64,000 nucleotides of DNA from Streptomyces sp. CCM_MD2014 (GTDB lineage Bacteria; Actinomycetota; Actinomycetes; Streptomycetales; Streptomycetaceae): the NCBI RefSeq assembly GCF_000772045.1, contig NZ_CP009754.1, forward strand, positions 6,324,001 through 6,388,000, read 5' to 3'. Position 1 is the stretch's first letter. Each line of letters begins with the position of its first letter. The notes below the pieces were generated by a model, which was not told the DNA's origin, made no database searches, and saw only the letters and a list, made by a program, of their open reading frames with translations. Below, piece by piece: positions 32,369 to 40,652 of the stretch. A program made the translations under genes and the position numbers.

Positions 32369-33298
32369 TCAGCCCTCCAGCCGTTTGCGCCAGTTCAGCG
32401 GGGAGACCTCGATCGCTCTGCCCGGGTCGCCGTTCCACTCCGTGGACAGTCCGGACCCCGCGAACGCCGCCACGACCTCGTGCCCGACGGCCGTGGTCGT
32501 CTCCTCCGAGCCGTCGAAACCGCCGTAGTGCAGCATGAGCCCGTATCCCTCGGCGGCGGCCTCGGTGCTCTGCCGGTGGAAGAAGACGAAGCCGCGGGCC
32601 CCCTCGCGCTCCGCGCCTATCTCCGCGGTGCCGCAGCCGCGGCAGCAGGCGAAGTTCTCCCGGGCGGTGACGCCGGACGCGTCCAGGGTTCGGAAGACCC
32701 GGGTGAGGCGGTCCGGGTCGGTGGTCTCCTCGCCCCAGGTCTCCTGTTCGGCCAGCCGCTCCAGCCAGAGCCGGTCCACCAACTGCCAGGCCTGGGCCCG
32801 GGAGACCGGCCGCTCGTCGTCGGCGTCGGGGTCCCGGTACTCCTCCGCGATCCCGACCAGCGTCTTGCGGCTGTCGTATCCGCAGCGCAGCCGCTCCCGG
32901 ATCAGCCGCTCGACCTGCTGCCGGACCCCGTCCGGCAGCTCCGGAACGTCCTTGTCGGGCCCCAGGTCGATCGGCTCCCAGGCCACGCCCGCGTCCCAGC
33001 CGGGCTCCTGGCGTGCCCAGCCGGTCAGGAGGTCGGCCACGCGGTGGGGGTCGCCCAGGTCGGTACCGAAGAACGCGTCCGCGGCGGCCCGGTACTCCAG
33101 CCGGTACTCCCCGCCCTCCTCGTGCCACACCTGCGCGAACACGTCGGGGATGTCCGGTATCCGCTGCACCACCAGGAAGCGGTCGCCGGCGCGGCCGATG
33201 CGCGCCACCAGCTCCCGCAGCTCTGCCGCCCGGATCCGGGCGTGCGTCTGCTGGTTCTCCGTCTCGACCCTGATGGCGAGGTCCCCGTCGATCTCCAT
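32369..33298 (-). CDS. Conserved hypothetical protein (DUF6891-like)
   Basis: 309 residues, cytoplasmic. The C-terminal ~190 residues (VERLIRERLRCGYDSRKTLVGIAEEY onward) match my memory of DUF6891: a CCRGCG cluster (two close Cys pairs) and a GYGLMLHYGGFDGSEETTTAVGHEVV stretch. The Cys cluster might bind zinc. The N-terminal part resembles an immunity/DUF-type domain. ATG with GAGGGTGGGG upstream. Function unknown. Confidence 0.75.
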   Translation of the reverse strand: MEIDGDLAIRVETENQQTHARIRAAELRELVARIGRAGDRFLVVQRIPDIPDVFAQVWHEEGGEYRLEYRAAADAFFGTDLGDPHRVADLLTGWARQEPGWDAGVAWEPIDLGPDKDVPELPDGVRQQVERLIRERLRCGYDSRKTLVGIAEEYRDPDADDERPVSRAQAWQLVDRLWLERLAEQETWGEETTDPDRLTRVFRTLDASGVTARENFACCRGCGTAEIGAEREGARGFVFFHRQSTEAAAEGYGLMLHYGGFDGSEETTTAVGHEVVAAFAGSGLSTEWNGDPGRAIEVSPLNWRKRLEG

Positions 33299-33327
33299 GA
33301 CCCCACCCTCGCACGCGCCACTGACAA

Positions 33328-33360
33328 CTCGGGCCCGGACCGAAGCGGCCCGGGCCCGAG
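33328..33360 (-). terminator. glnII terminator
   Basis: Perfect 11-bp stem CTCGGGCCCGG / CCGGGCCCGAG with an 11-nt loop, directly after glnII. Confidence 0.75.
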
Positions 33361-33370
33361 CCGGCCGGTC

Positions 33371-34402
33371 TCAGACCTGACCGGCCTTCTCCAGCGCCGT
33401 GCAGCAGGTGTCGACGAGCAGACGCGTCACGACGTACGGGTCGACGTTGGCGTTGGGACGGCGGTCCTCGATGTAGCCCTTGCCGTCCTTCTCGACCTGC
33501 CACGGGATGCGCACCGAGGCGCCGCGGTCGGAGACGCCGTAGGAGTACTCGTTCCACGGGGCGGTCTCGTGCAGGCCGGTGAGGCGGTCGTCGATGCCGG
33601 CGCCGTAGTTCTTGACGTGGTCCATCGGCTTGGAGCCCTCGCCGAGGGACTCGGCGGCGGTGATGATCGCGTCGTAGCCCTCGCGCATCGCCCTGGTGGA
33701 GAAGTTGGTGTGCGCTCCGGCGCCGTTCCAGTCGCCCTTGACCGGCTTGGGGTCGAGGGTGGCGGAGACCTCGAAGTCCTCGGCGGTGCGGTAGAGCAGC
33801 CAGCGGGCCACCCACAGCTGGTCGGAGACCTCCAGCGGGGACAGCGGGCCGACCTGGAACTCCCACTGGCCCGGCATGACCTCGGCGTTGATGCCGGAGA
33901 TGCCGAGACCGGCCTTCAGGCAGTTGTCCAGGTGCGCCTCGACGACGTCGCGGCCGAAGATCTCGTCCGAGCCGACACCGCAGTAGTAGCCGCCCTGCGC
34001 GGCCGGGAAACCGCCCTCGGGGAAGCCGAGCGGACGGGAGCCCTTGAAGAAGGTGTACTCCTGCTCGATGCCGAAGACCGGCTCCTGCGCGGCGAAGCGC
34101 CCGGCCACCTCGGCCAGTTCGGCGCGGGTGTTGCTCGGGTGCGGCGTCAGGTCCGTGTCGAGGACCTCGCACAGCACCAGGACGTCGTCGCCGCCGCGGA
34201 TCGGGTCGGGGCAGGAGAAGACCGGCCGGAGCACGCAGTCCGAGGAGTTGCCCTCGGCCTGGTTGGTCGAGGACCCGTCGAAACCCCACAGCGGCAGGGC
34301 GTCCAGGCCGGCGGGGGCGTCCGTGATGATCTTCGTCTTGGAACGGAGCTTGGCCGTCGGCTCGGTGCCGTCGATCCAGATGTACTCGGCCTTGAAGGTC
34401 AC
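33371..34402 (-). CDS. glnII: Glutamine synthetase type II (GSII)
   Basis: 343 residues, eukaryotic-type glutamine synthetase, which makes glutamine from glutamate and ammonia. It opens TFKAEYIWIDGTEPTAKLRSKT and carries the family sequences PLWGFDGSSTNQAEG, PVFGIEQEYTFFKG, GAGAHTNFSTRAMREG and NEYSYGVSDRGASVRIP. The GTG at 34402 has GAAGGA at a proper distance; a GTG nine bases upstream is less well spaced. Unlike GlnA it is not adenylylated. A GlnR-type box lies ~104 bp upstream, inside the end of the MarR gene. Confidence 0.95.
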   Translation of the reverse strand: MTFKAEYIWIDGTEPTAKLRSKTKIITDAPAGLDALPLWGFDGSSTNQAEGNSSDCVLRPVFSCPDPIRGGDDVLVLCEVLDTDLTPHPSNTRAELAEVAGRFAAQEPVFGIEQEYTFFKGSRPLGFPEGGFPAAQGGYYCGVGSDEIFGRDVVEAHLDNCLKAGLGISGINAEVMPGQWEFQVGPLSPLEVSDQLWVARWLLYRTAEDFEVSATLDPKPVKGDWNGAGAHTNFSTRAMREGYDAIITAAESLGEGSKPMDHVKNYGAGIDDRLTGLHETAPWNEYSYGVSDRGASVRIPWQVEKDGKGYIEDRRPNANVDPYVVTRLLVDTCCTALEKAGQV

Positions 34403-34505
34403 GGGGGCCACATCCTTCGGGGTGGGTCTCGCCGCACTCGCGGGTACCGCGGCGCTGGGGCGGCAGGGGCGCCGCGTCTACTGCCGTGCAGCGTGCCAAC
34501 GGGCG

Positions 34506-34543
34506 ATTTCCCGGCCGTTGCCCGTATGTGAACCCCGTGTTAC
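34506..34543 (-). promoter_or_regulatory. GlnR box of glnII
   Basis: On the minus strand: GTAAC-n6-TTCAC-n6-GCAAC-n6-GAAAT, four half-sites at 11-bp steps, matching the known GlnR pattern (gTnAc-n6-GaAAc). The first half-site contains the TAA stop of the MarR gene. Confidence 0.8.
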
Positions 34544-35016
34544 CCGGGGCCGTTGTGGCGCGGCTCACGCCCGTCGTCCCCGGCCGCCTCCCGTACGCCG
34601 GTCAGGAAGCCCCTGATCGCCGCCAGTTCCCGCTCGTCGTACCCGCGCAGCAGCTCCACCGCCCGCCCGATCAACGGTCCGAAGTGGGCCCGGCCCAGGG
34701 CGACGGCCCGCTCGTCCACCTCCACGGTGACCCTGCGCCGGTCCCGTTCGTCGCGTACCCGCCGCACGTGTCCGGCCTGCTCCAGCCGGTCGACCAGTGC
34801 CGTCGTCCCCGCGGAGTTCAGCCCGAGCGCGGCACCCAGGCGCCCCGCGGTCATCGCCTCGTCCGCGCGTGCGGCGTCCATGAGCGCGATGAGCGCGCGG
34901 ACGTCGGTGGGGTGCATGCCGTTGCGCTGCGCGAACCGCGCGCTGTGCGCGCCCAGTTCGACGGTGACCGCGCGCAGCAGATGGACGACCTCCATCTCCG
35001 GTCCCTGATCGGCCAT
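34540..35016 (-). CDS. MarR-family regulator
   Basis: 158 residues. Winged helix of the MarR type (MHPTDVRALIALMDA...MTAGRLGAALGLNSAGTTALVDRLEQAGHVRRVRDERDRRRVTVEV) flanked by dimerisation helices. GAGAGGAG upstream of the ATG. Divergent from an alpha/beta hydrolase, with a 9-bp-arm palindrome between them, so it probably controls itself and the hydrolase. Its last codons overlap the glnII control region. Confidence 0.9.
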   Translation of the reverse strand: MADQGPEMEVVHLLRAVTVELGAHSARFAQRNGMHPTDVRALIALMDAARADEAMTAGRLGAALGLNSAGTTALVDRLEQAGHVRRVRDERDRRRVTVEVDERAVALGRAHFGPLIGRAVELLRGYDERELAAIRGFLTGVREAAGDDGREPRHNGPG

Positions 35017-35046
35017 GCCGCTCCTCTCGTATTTCCTCGCTCGACA

Positions 35047-35069
35047 AGTATCTCGTCAAGCGAGATACT
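35047..35069. promoter_or_regulatory. MarR operator candidate
   Basis: Perfect inverted repeat AGTATCTCG / CGAGATACT with a 5-bp centre, midway between the MarR gene and the divergent hydrolase. Confidence 0.72.
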
Positions 35070-35126
35070 ACCGGGTGACGCACGAGAAGCGGGAACAGGG
35101 AACAAGCGAAACAGGGGGCACCACTC

Positions 35127-36002
35127 ATGAGCGCTCGCGGCCCGTACGACGCCGGCCGATTCCACGACGCCTACGACAAGGTCATGGCCAAGTGGCCCGG
35201 GGGGACCGGGTCCGTGACCGTGCCCACCCCCTTCGGCGAGACGCACGTCAACGTGACCGGCCCGGCCGGCGCCCGCCCCCTCGTCCTGCTGCCGGGCGGC
35301 GGTGCGGCGACCTCCGCGTCCTGGTACGCCCAGGCCGCCGAGTTGTCCCGGACCCACCGGGTCCACGCCGTCGACCTGGTCGGCGCCCCAGGCCGCAGCA
35401 CGCCGGCCGGTGACCGACACCCCCGTACGGTCGCCGACCTCACCGACTGGCTGGACGCCCTTCTCGACGGCCTCGGCATCGCGGAGACCGACCTCGGCGG
35501 GCACTCCTACGGCGCCTGGATCGCCCTGCACCACGCCCTGCGCGCGCCCGGGCGGGTACGCCGCCTGTTCCTCCTGGACCCGACCCAGTGCTTCGCCGGG
35601 TTCAAGGCGGCCTACCTGCTGCGCGCGCTGCCGATGCTGCTGCGGCCCACGCCCCGCCGCGTCCGCGCCTTCCTGGACTGGGAGACCGGCGCGACCCCGC
35701 TCGACGCCGACTGGCTCGCCCTCCAGGAGGCCGCCGTCGGCTTCCCGGAGCGCAGGCCGGTCACCGGACCGCGTCCGGCCCCCGAGGCGCTGCGCGCCCT
35801 GGACGTGCCGGTCCTGCTGCTCCTGGCCGGGAACAGCAGGACGCACGACCCGGCCGGGGTGGCGGCCCGGGCGCGGACCCTGCTGCCGCACGTGGAGACG
35901 GCCGTGCTGCCGGACGTCTCCCACCACGCGCTGCCGCAGTCCGCACCGCCCGGGCTGGGCCGCCGCCTCGCCGACTTCCTCGCGGCGCCGGACCGGCCCT
36001 AG
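35127..36002 (+). CDS. Alpha/beta hydrolase
   Basis: 291 residues. Oxyanion segment PLVLLPGGGAATSASW, nucleophile Ser127 in GHSYGAW, an Asp after the cap domain and a C-terminal His (DVSHHALPQ) complete the triad. No signal peptide. Divergent from the MarR regulator, so its substrate or a related compound may be the inducer. The natural substrate cannot be told from sequence. Confidence 0.87.
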   Translation: MSARGPYDAGRFHDAYDKVMAKWPGGTGSVTVPTPFGETHVNVTGPAGARPLVLLPGGGAATSASWYAQAAELSRTHRVHAVDLVGAPGRSTPAGDRHPRTVADLTDWLDALLDGLGIAETDLGGHSYGAWIALHHALRAPGRVRRLFLLDPTQCFAGFKAAYLLRALPMLLRPTPRRVRAFLDWETGATPLDADWLALQEAAVGFPERRPVTGPRPAPEALRALDVPVLLLLAGNSRTHDPAGVAARARTLLPHVETAVLPDVSHHALPQSAPPGLGRRLADFLAAPDRP

Positions 36003-36021
36003 CCCCGGTCGGCCCTCTCGG

Positions 36022-36723
36022 TCAGCCGACCTTCTCGATCAGCGCCCGCCGGATCAGGAACTTGCCCTCCTCCCGGACCTGTTCGAACGCCGCGTTGTTC
36101 AGCAGCGCGCAGCTGCCCGAGACGGAGTTGACCTCGACGGTCGTGGACTTGCCGTTGTCGAGGTTGGTCACCTTCAGCTTGGTGCCCACGGGGAACTGGT
36201 TGCTGGAGGCGGCGGGTGCCCCGCCCTCGCCGGAGAGGGTGACGGTGGAGCCGGCGCAGACCTGTTCGCCGGCCTGCGCGGCATCCCCGGCCCGGTCGCC
36301 CGCCTGGTCCCCGGCTTGGCCCCCGGCCTGTTCTCCGACGCCCTGCCCGGTGTCCTGCCCTGCGGCCTGTCCGGCCTCCTGCGCGGCCTGGGAGTCCTGA
36401 GCCGACTCCCCCACCGTGCAGCCGGACGCCGCCTGCTTGCGCTCGATCTCCGCGACGACCGCCTCGCGGTTCTCGATCCGGGCCGCGGACTGCGCGTCCG
36501 GATTGGCCCGCTGGTCCTCGATGAACCGCCGGTTGTTGCCGAGCGCGGTGGCCAGGCCCTGGCATACCCCCGAGTCCTGGGCGGCCTTCGTGCGTGCCTG
36601 CTGGGTGGGCTGCGCGGCGTTCGACGCGTTCGCCATGACGAAGGCGCCGCCGCCCGCCACGGTCGCGGCGCCCACCAGCAGCGCGATCTTCTTCTTCGTA
36701 CCGAGAGTTCTCCTGCGCGACAT
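36022..36723 (-). CDS. Hypothetical secreted/membrane-anchored protein with low-complexity linker
   Basis: 233 residues. Basic start and signal-anchor (KKIALLVGAATVAGGGAFVMANASNA), a helical Ala/Gln-rich part with two Cys, a linker built from Ala/Gly/Gln/Asp units (QAGGQAGDQAGDRAGDAAQAG), and a C-terminal ~75-residue beta-type domain ending with NSVSGSCALLNNAAFEQVREEGKFLIRRALIEKVG. That end resembles small barrel folds but I do not recognise a family with confidence. AGGAGG precedes the ATG. Surface role inferred. Confidence 0.75.
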   Translation of the reverse strand: MSRRRTLGTKKKIALLVGAATVAGGGAFVMANASNAAQPTQQARTKAAQDSGVCQGLATALGNNRRFIEDQRANPDAQSAARIENREAVVAEIERKQAASGCTVGESAQDSQAAQEAGQAAGQDTGQGVGEQAGGQAGDQAGDRAGDAAQAGEQVCAGSTVTLSGEGGAPAASSNQFPVGTKLKVTNLDNGKSTTVEVNSVSGSCALLNNAAFEQVREEGKFLIRRALIEKVG

Positions 36724-36849
36724 GCGCGCCTCCTGAAGAGGTAGGGGAGCGTACGCCGCTATGTACGAGATACCGAACGGAGTTACTCAGCGGTCACGTC
36801 GACGTGTGCACGTAACCTGCGTCACACACCGGTCCCGGCTCGTCCGTCC

Positions 36850-37725
36850 TCAGCCCTCCTCGTACGCCACCACGTTGTCGTTGACGTACTGGAGCAGGCC
36901 CTCGGTCTGCCGGGCGAGGTCCGCCTCCCCCGTCTCCGAACCGTCGCCCCACTGGCCGTTCGCGAACACCACCGACCGTACGGTCATCAGCCGCCGGAAC
37001 ACGCCGGCCGACCCGGGCGGCACCGTCGGCAGCCCCGCCCCGGGCGGGGGATCGAGCGACACCGTCTGGTACGTCACCGGGTCCATGGAGGCCATGCCGA
37101 ACACCGTCCCGGCGTCCTCCGCGCGCACGAAGCTCGCCACCGTCACGGACACCTGCGAGCGCCGCCCGGCGTCCGTGAACAGGGCCGTGGTGAGCCGCGA
37201 GCAGCCCTCGCCCTGATCGGCCAGGGCCGCCAGCTCCTGCGACATGCCCCGGGCGCAGTCGGTGGTCGTGGCGAGGTCGACGCGCTCGTACCGGGAACCG
37301 TCGGCCAGGCGCACGTCCGACTCCGGGAAGGCCTGCTCGGGGCGTACGACCGGCCGCGCGAGCAGTGACGCCAGGGCGGAGGGAGCGTCGGAGGGCAGGC
37401 TCCCGGTCACCGAGGGGGCGGCGGCGGGCGTCACGGTCGCCGAGGCACCCGGCGCGGCGGGCGAGGCGGCGGGGGCGTCGTCGCCACCCGTGTACATCAC
37501 AGCGCCGCCGGCGACGGCCGCGACGAGCACGACGCCCGTCGCCGTCAGCACCGCCGGCCGGATGCGGCGGCCGCGTCCGCGGTGCTGCTCGGCGGGCCAG
37601 GGGGCGGGCGCGTACGGACCGTACTGCTCCGGCCGCTGCCCGTACGGCTGCGGCTGTCCGTACGGCGGCTGCGGTCCCCGCGGTATGTGCCGACCGTGGG
37701 ACGGACCTTGATCATCGTGGGTCAT
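36850..37725 (-). CDS. Hypothetical membrane protein with Pro/Tyr/Gln-rich N-terminus
   Basis: 291 residues. The first ~65 residues are a Pro/Gly/Gln/Tyr-rich cytoplasmic tail (PYGQPQPYGQRPEQYGPYAP) as found in many actinobacterial membrane proteins. One membrane helix (PAVLTATGVVLVAAVAGGAVMY, about 75-95) and an external domain with a single Cys pair follow. No catalytic motif. ATG at 37725 chosen; an in-frame start 30 codons upstream is not protein-like. Role unknown. Confidence 0.75.
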   Translation of the reverse strand: MTHDDQGPSHGRHIPRGPQPPYGQPQPYGQRPEQYGPYAPAPWPAEQHRGRGRRIRPAVLTATGVVLVAAVAGGAVMYTGGDDAPAASPAAPGASATVTPAAAPSVTGSLPSDAPSALASLLARPVVRPEQAFPESDVRLADGSRYERVDLATTTDCARGMSQELAALADQGEGCSRLTTALFTDAGRRSQVSVTVASFVRAEDAGTVFGMASMDPVTYQTVSLDPPPGAGLPTVPPGSAGVFRRLMTVRSVVFANGQWGDGSETGEADLARQTEGLLQYVNDNVVAYEEG

Positions 37726-37783
37726 GGCCGCGCAGGGTAACAGCGAGGGCCACCCCGAGTCGCGGCGCGCGACAAGCCCCGAT

Positions 37784-38143
37784 CTACCGGGACAGAGCGT
37801 CCCGAACCGCCTCATCGGTGCGGCCCACCACGGCCGTTCCGTCGTCCGCCGTGATGATCGGGCGCTGGATCAGCTTGGGGTGTTCGGCGAGCGCGGTGAC
37901 CCAGCGCTCGCGTGACGCCTCGTCACGTGGCCAGTCCTTCAGGCCCAGTTCCTTGGCGGCCGCCTCCTGGGTGCGGGTGATGTCCCACGGTTCGAGTCCG
38001 AGCCGGGTGAGTACCTCGCGGATCTCCTCCGCGCTCGGTACGTCCTCCAGATAGCGGCGGACGGTGTAGTCGGCCCCCTCCGCGTCGAGCAGGCTGATCG
38101 CGCTGCGGCACTTCGAGCAGGCCGGGTTGATCCAGATCTCCAT
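37784..38143 (-). CDS. ArsC/Spx-family thioredoxin-fold protein
   Basis: 119 residues with the ArsC/Spx fold. Opens MEIWINPACSKCRSAISLL with Cys9 and Cys12 as a CxxC pair, contains a conserved Arg/Pro stretch (LIQRPIITADDGTAVVGR) that matches arsenate-reductase-like proteins. No arsenic-resistance genes are near, so it may be a general thiol redox protein. Start at ATG 38143; a longer frame upstream is not protein-like. Confidence 0.86.
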   Translation of the reverse strand: MEIWINPACSKCRSAISLLDAEGADYTVRRYLEDVPSAEEIREVLTRLGLEPWDITRTQEAAAKELGLKDWPRDEASRERWVTALAEHPKLIQRPIITADDGTAVVGRTDEAVRDALSR

Positions 38144-38317
38144 GCCGCACACGGTATCCGGAGCGTGCGGAAACTCGTTCACCACGCGCGTCACAGCGGT
38201 CCCGAAAGGCCTTGTGGCCAGGGGCTTTTGTCAGTGGTGGGCAGTAAAATAGAAGCAGTGTTCGAGGGTGTCGCCGGGAAGTCCGGACGGCGCCCCGACC
38301 GCGACAGGAGGATGCCC

Positions 38318-38632
38318 GTGCCCGCTGCCGCACTGAAGCCGAAGCCGTTGCCCACCCAGTCCACCGCCAAGCGGCCCGTCCTGCTCGACCTGCCGTACGA
38401 ACCCGTGGAGAAGCGTCCGCTGCCGGCGGGCCGCCCCCGCGAGTGGTACATCACGCACAACCGCCGGCTCAAGGCGATGCGGCTCGCCATCGCCCTGCTG
38501 GACTCCGGCGTCTACCTGCCCGACCAGGCGCGCAACGAGAGGATACGGAGCGCTGCGCTGACCATCGGGGTCCACCCGCCGTCGGACACGACGTGCCACA
38601 TGGTGCGGGCGTTGATGCGGTACTCGCGATGA
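38318..38632 (+). CDS. Small conserved hypothetical protein
   Basis: 104 residues, rich in Arg and Pro near the start (PAAALKPKPLPTQSTAKRPVLLDLPYEPVEKRPLP), then a helical part (REWYITHNRRLKAMRLAIALLDSGVY). AGGAGG sits six bases before the GTG at 38318, while the ATG at 38312 is directly next to it, so GTG is the likely start. A TAAAAT -10-like box lies at 38245. No known domain. Confidence 0.75.
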   Translation: MPAAALKPKPLPTQSTAKRPVLLDLPYEPVEKRPLPAGRPREWYITHNRRLKAMRLAIALLDSGVYLPDQARNERIRSAALTIGVHPPSDTTCHMVRALMRYSR

Positions 38633-38730
38633 GCTGAGCGCCGGGTGCCGTGTCCCTTCGCGGTGCCCGGCGTCCACGTCGCCCCGGAACTGCCGACCCG
38701 GCGCTGCGACCGGGCGCCGAGTCCGCCCCC

Positions 38731-39918
38731 CTACGCCGACAACTCCCGTTCCAGCGGTGTCCGGAACCGAGGCGTGATCCGGGTCGTGCCCACCCAGGAA
38801 GCCAGGCGTTCCGCCTCCGTTCCGATCGCGGTCTCCGCGTCGCGGCCGACGCCCTCGGCGTCCAGGAGCCGCCAGACGATCTCGCCGTCCGGCCGCTGGG
38901 CCCAGCCGCCGATCACGCGGCCGTTCCACCACACCGTCGGGCCGACGTTGCCGCTGCGGTCGAACAGCATCGGCCGCAGCTCGGGGGCGAGGTACCAGTC
39001 CCGCTGCTGCCAGCCCATCGCCGTCGGGTCCAGGGCGGGCAGCAGCGCCGCCCACGGCTCGGCCGGCCCGGCGACGGGGCCCGCGTCCCCGGCGACCACG
39101 TACCCCGTGCCCTCGTCCAGCGAGACCGCCTCCGCGTCGATCGCGGCCAGCGCCCTGCGCACCTCCGTCACGCGCCACCCGGTCCACCACTTCAGGTCGT
39201 CCTCGGTCGCCGGTCCGCACGTCCCCAGCCAGCGCCGCAGCAGCTCCGCCTGCGCCTCGCCCGGATCCAGCTCGGGATGCTCGGGCGCCGGTGCCCAGCG
39301 GAACTGGCTCGACGTCCACGAACCCAGCGGCCGGCCCCGCACCACCTTGCCCTCCACCCCCAGCACCCTCAACAGGCGGGTGGAGACGGTGTGCACCCCC
39401 TCGTAGCTCTTCCCGGCCGCGTAGGCGAACTGCTCCTTCAGGCGGGGTTCGTCGCGGGCCAGTTCGGCCGCCGTGGCCTGGCCGCGCCGGGCCAGCGCGG
39501 CCAGTGCCGACTCCTCGACCTCAGTCAGCCAGGCGGCGTCCGGCGCGCCCGCCTCCGCCATGTTCTTCAGCAGCCTGGCCCGCTCCCGGGCGGCGACGGC
39601 GCGGCCGGTGGAGGCGTGGACGACCGCCGTCAGCTCCGTCGGGAACACGAACACGGTGTTCCGCATGCCGTGCATCCGCACCAGCGCCCCGTCGTCGTAC
39701 AGCGCCCGCTCCGTCTCGCCCACGGTCTTCGCCGCGTCCGCCAGCCGCGCGCCGACGGCCAGGTGGACCGTCGCCGGGTCCGTGCCGTGCAGGGCGACCA
39801 GGGAACCGGCGACCTCCTCAGGGCTCTCCGCCCGCGAGGCCGCCGCCAGCCGGTGCCGCAGGGCCAGCCGGTCCCGTCGCTCGGTCGCGTTGATGTGCCG
39901 TCGTGCGCCGTCACCCAT
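38731..39918 (-). CDS. Winged-helix DNA-binding domain protein (AlkX/HTH_42-like)
   Basis: 395 residues of the winged-helix family once called DUF1006. Opens MGDGARRHINATERRDRLALRHRLA, has VALHGTDPATVHLAVGAR, HGMRNTVFVFP and WTSSQFRW, and ends with DRSGNVGPTVWWNGRVIGGW and DGEIVWRLLDAEG. Some relatives bind damaged or secondary-structured DNA, for example AlkX/YcaQ-type glycosylases. GGAGGG precedes the ATG. Not clearly linked to neighbours. Confidence 0.85.
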   Translation of the reverse strand: MGDGARRHINATERRDRLALRHRLAAASRAESPEEVAGSLVALHGTDPATVHLAVGARLADAAKTVGETERALYDDGALVRMHGMRNTVFVFPTELTAVVHASTGRAVAARERARLLKNMAEAGAPDAAWLTEVEESALAALARRGQATAAELARDEPRLKEQFAYAAGKSYEGVHTVSTRLLRVLGVEGKVVRGRPLGSWTSSQFRWAPAPEHPELDPGEAQAELLRRWLGTCGPATEDDLKWWTGWRVTEVRRALAAIDAEAVSLDEGTGYVVAGDAGPVAGPAEPWAALLPALDPTAMGWQQRDWYLAPELRPMLFDRSGNVGPTVWWNGRVIGGWAQRPDGEIVWRLLDAEGVGRDAETAIGTEAERLASWVGTTRITPRFRTPLERELSA

Positions 39919-40037
39919 ACAGGCCCTCCGCCCGTCCGTGCGTCCGCGGCGTCCTCGGTCCGGCCGTGCGTCCTCGGTACGCCTCCTCGGTACGGACATC
40001 GTGCCCGACACCACTGACAGACGGGGGCCCACGGCGG

Positions 40038-40616
40038 TCACAGGCCGGGCGCGCCCCAGACGGGGAACCAGCGGCCCAGGTCGCCCTCCACCGGCAGCTC
40101 GTCGGCGAGCGCCGCGCGTATCCGCAGCTCCAGGGCGTTGTCCCGCTGCCGCCGTTCACCGGGCAGGGGAGCGAAGGGGTAGAACGTGCCCCGCTTGTAG
40201 AGGTAGACGAGGGCGAGCCGCCGCCCGTCGTCCTGCGCGAAGCCGGCCAGGGAGCACAGCAGCCGCGGGCCGAAGCCGCCCGCCTCCAGGGTGCTGTTCA
40301 CCGCGTGCAGGTCGTTCACCAGAAGCGGCAGCTCACCCGGAGAGCGGTGCGAGACGAGCCAGGAGTATCCGTAGGAGTCGTGGGTCAGATCCACCGGGGT
40401 CCGGCCGGCGTCCGCGTCCAGCAGGGCGCGGATCTCGCGGTGCGTGCGCTCGAAGGCGGCGCCCTCGACCGTCGCGAAGCACACCGCCCCCTGCCCGGTC
40501 GGCCGGAAGCCGGCCGCGGCCTCCAGGCCCACCGCCGCCGAGGGCAGTGCGAAGAGCCGGTCGAGGTCGGGTCCCACCGCCCTGGACCGGCCGAGCAGGA
40601 TGTCCAGCAGTCCCAT
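40038..40616 (-). CDS. pspAB: PspA-associated protein PspAB
   Basis: 192 residues; opens MGLLDILLGRSRAVGPDLDRLFALPSAAVGLEAAAGF and continues PTGQGAVCFATVEG, matching the actinobacterial PspAB family as I recall it. It is 36 bp after htpX on the same strand, the usual pairing. It is thought to act with PspA/phage-shock membrane-stress proteins (established by family name; not tested here). No membrane helix. Called from sequence memory, so the symbol is moderately sure. Confidence 0.72.
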   Translation of the reverse strand: MGLLDILLGRSRAVGPDLDRLFALPSAAVGLEAAAGFRPTGQGAVCFATVEGAAFERTHREIRALLDADAGRTPVDLTHDSYGYSWLVSHRSPGELPLLVNDLHAVNSTLEAGGFGPRLLCSLAGFAQDDGRRLALVYLYKRGTFYPFAPLPGERRQRDNALELRIRAALADELPVEGDLGRWFPVWGAPGL

Positions 40617-40652
40617 GCCCTGGTGTCCGTCCTTCCCGCGGCCGCCCGCGTC

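Noticed and set aside
37784..38143. Arsenic-resistance locus
   Set aside because: Only an ArsC-fold protein; no arsR, arsB or acr3 near.
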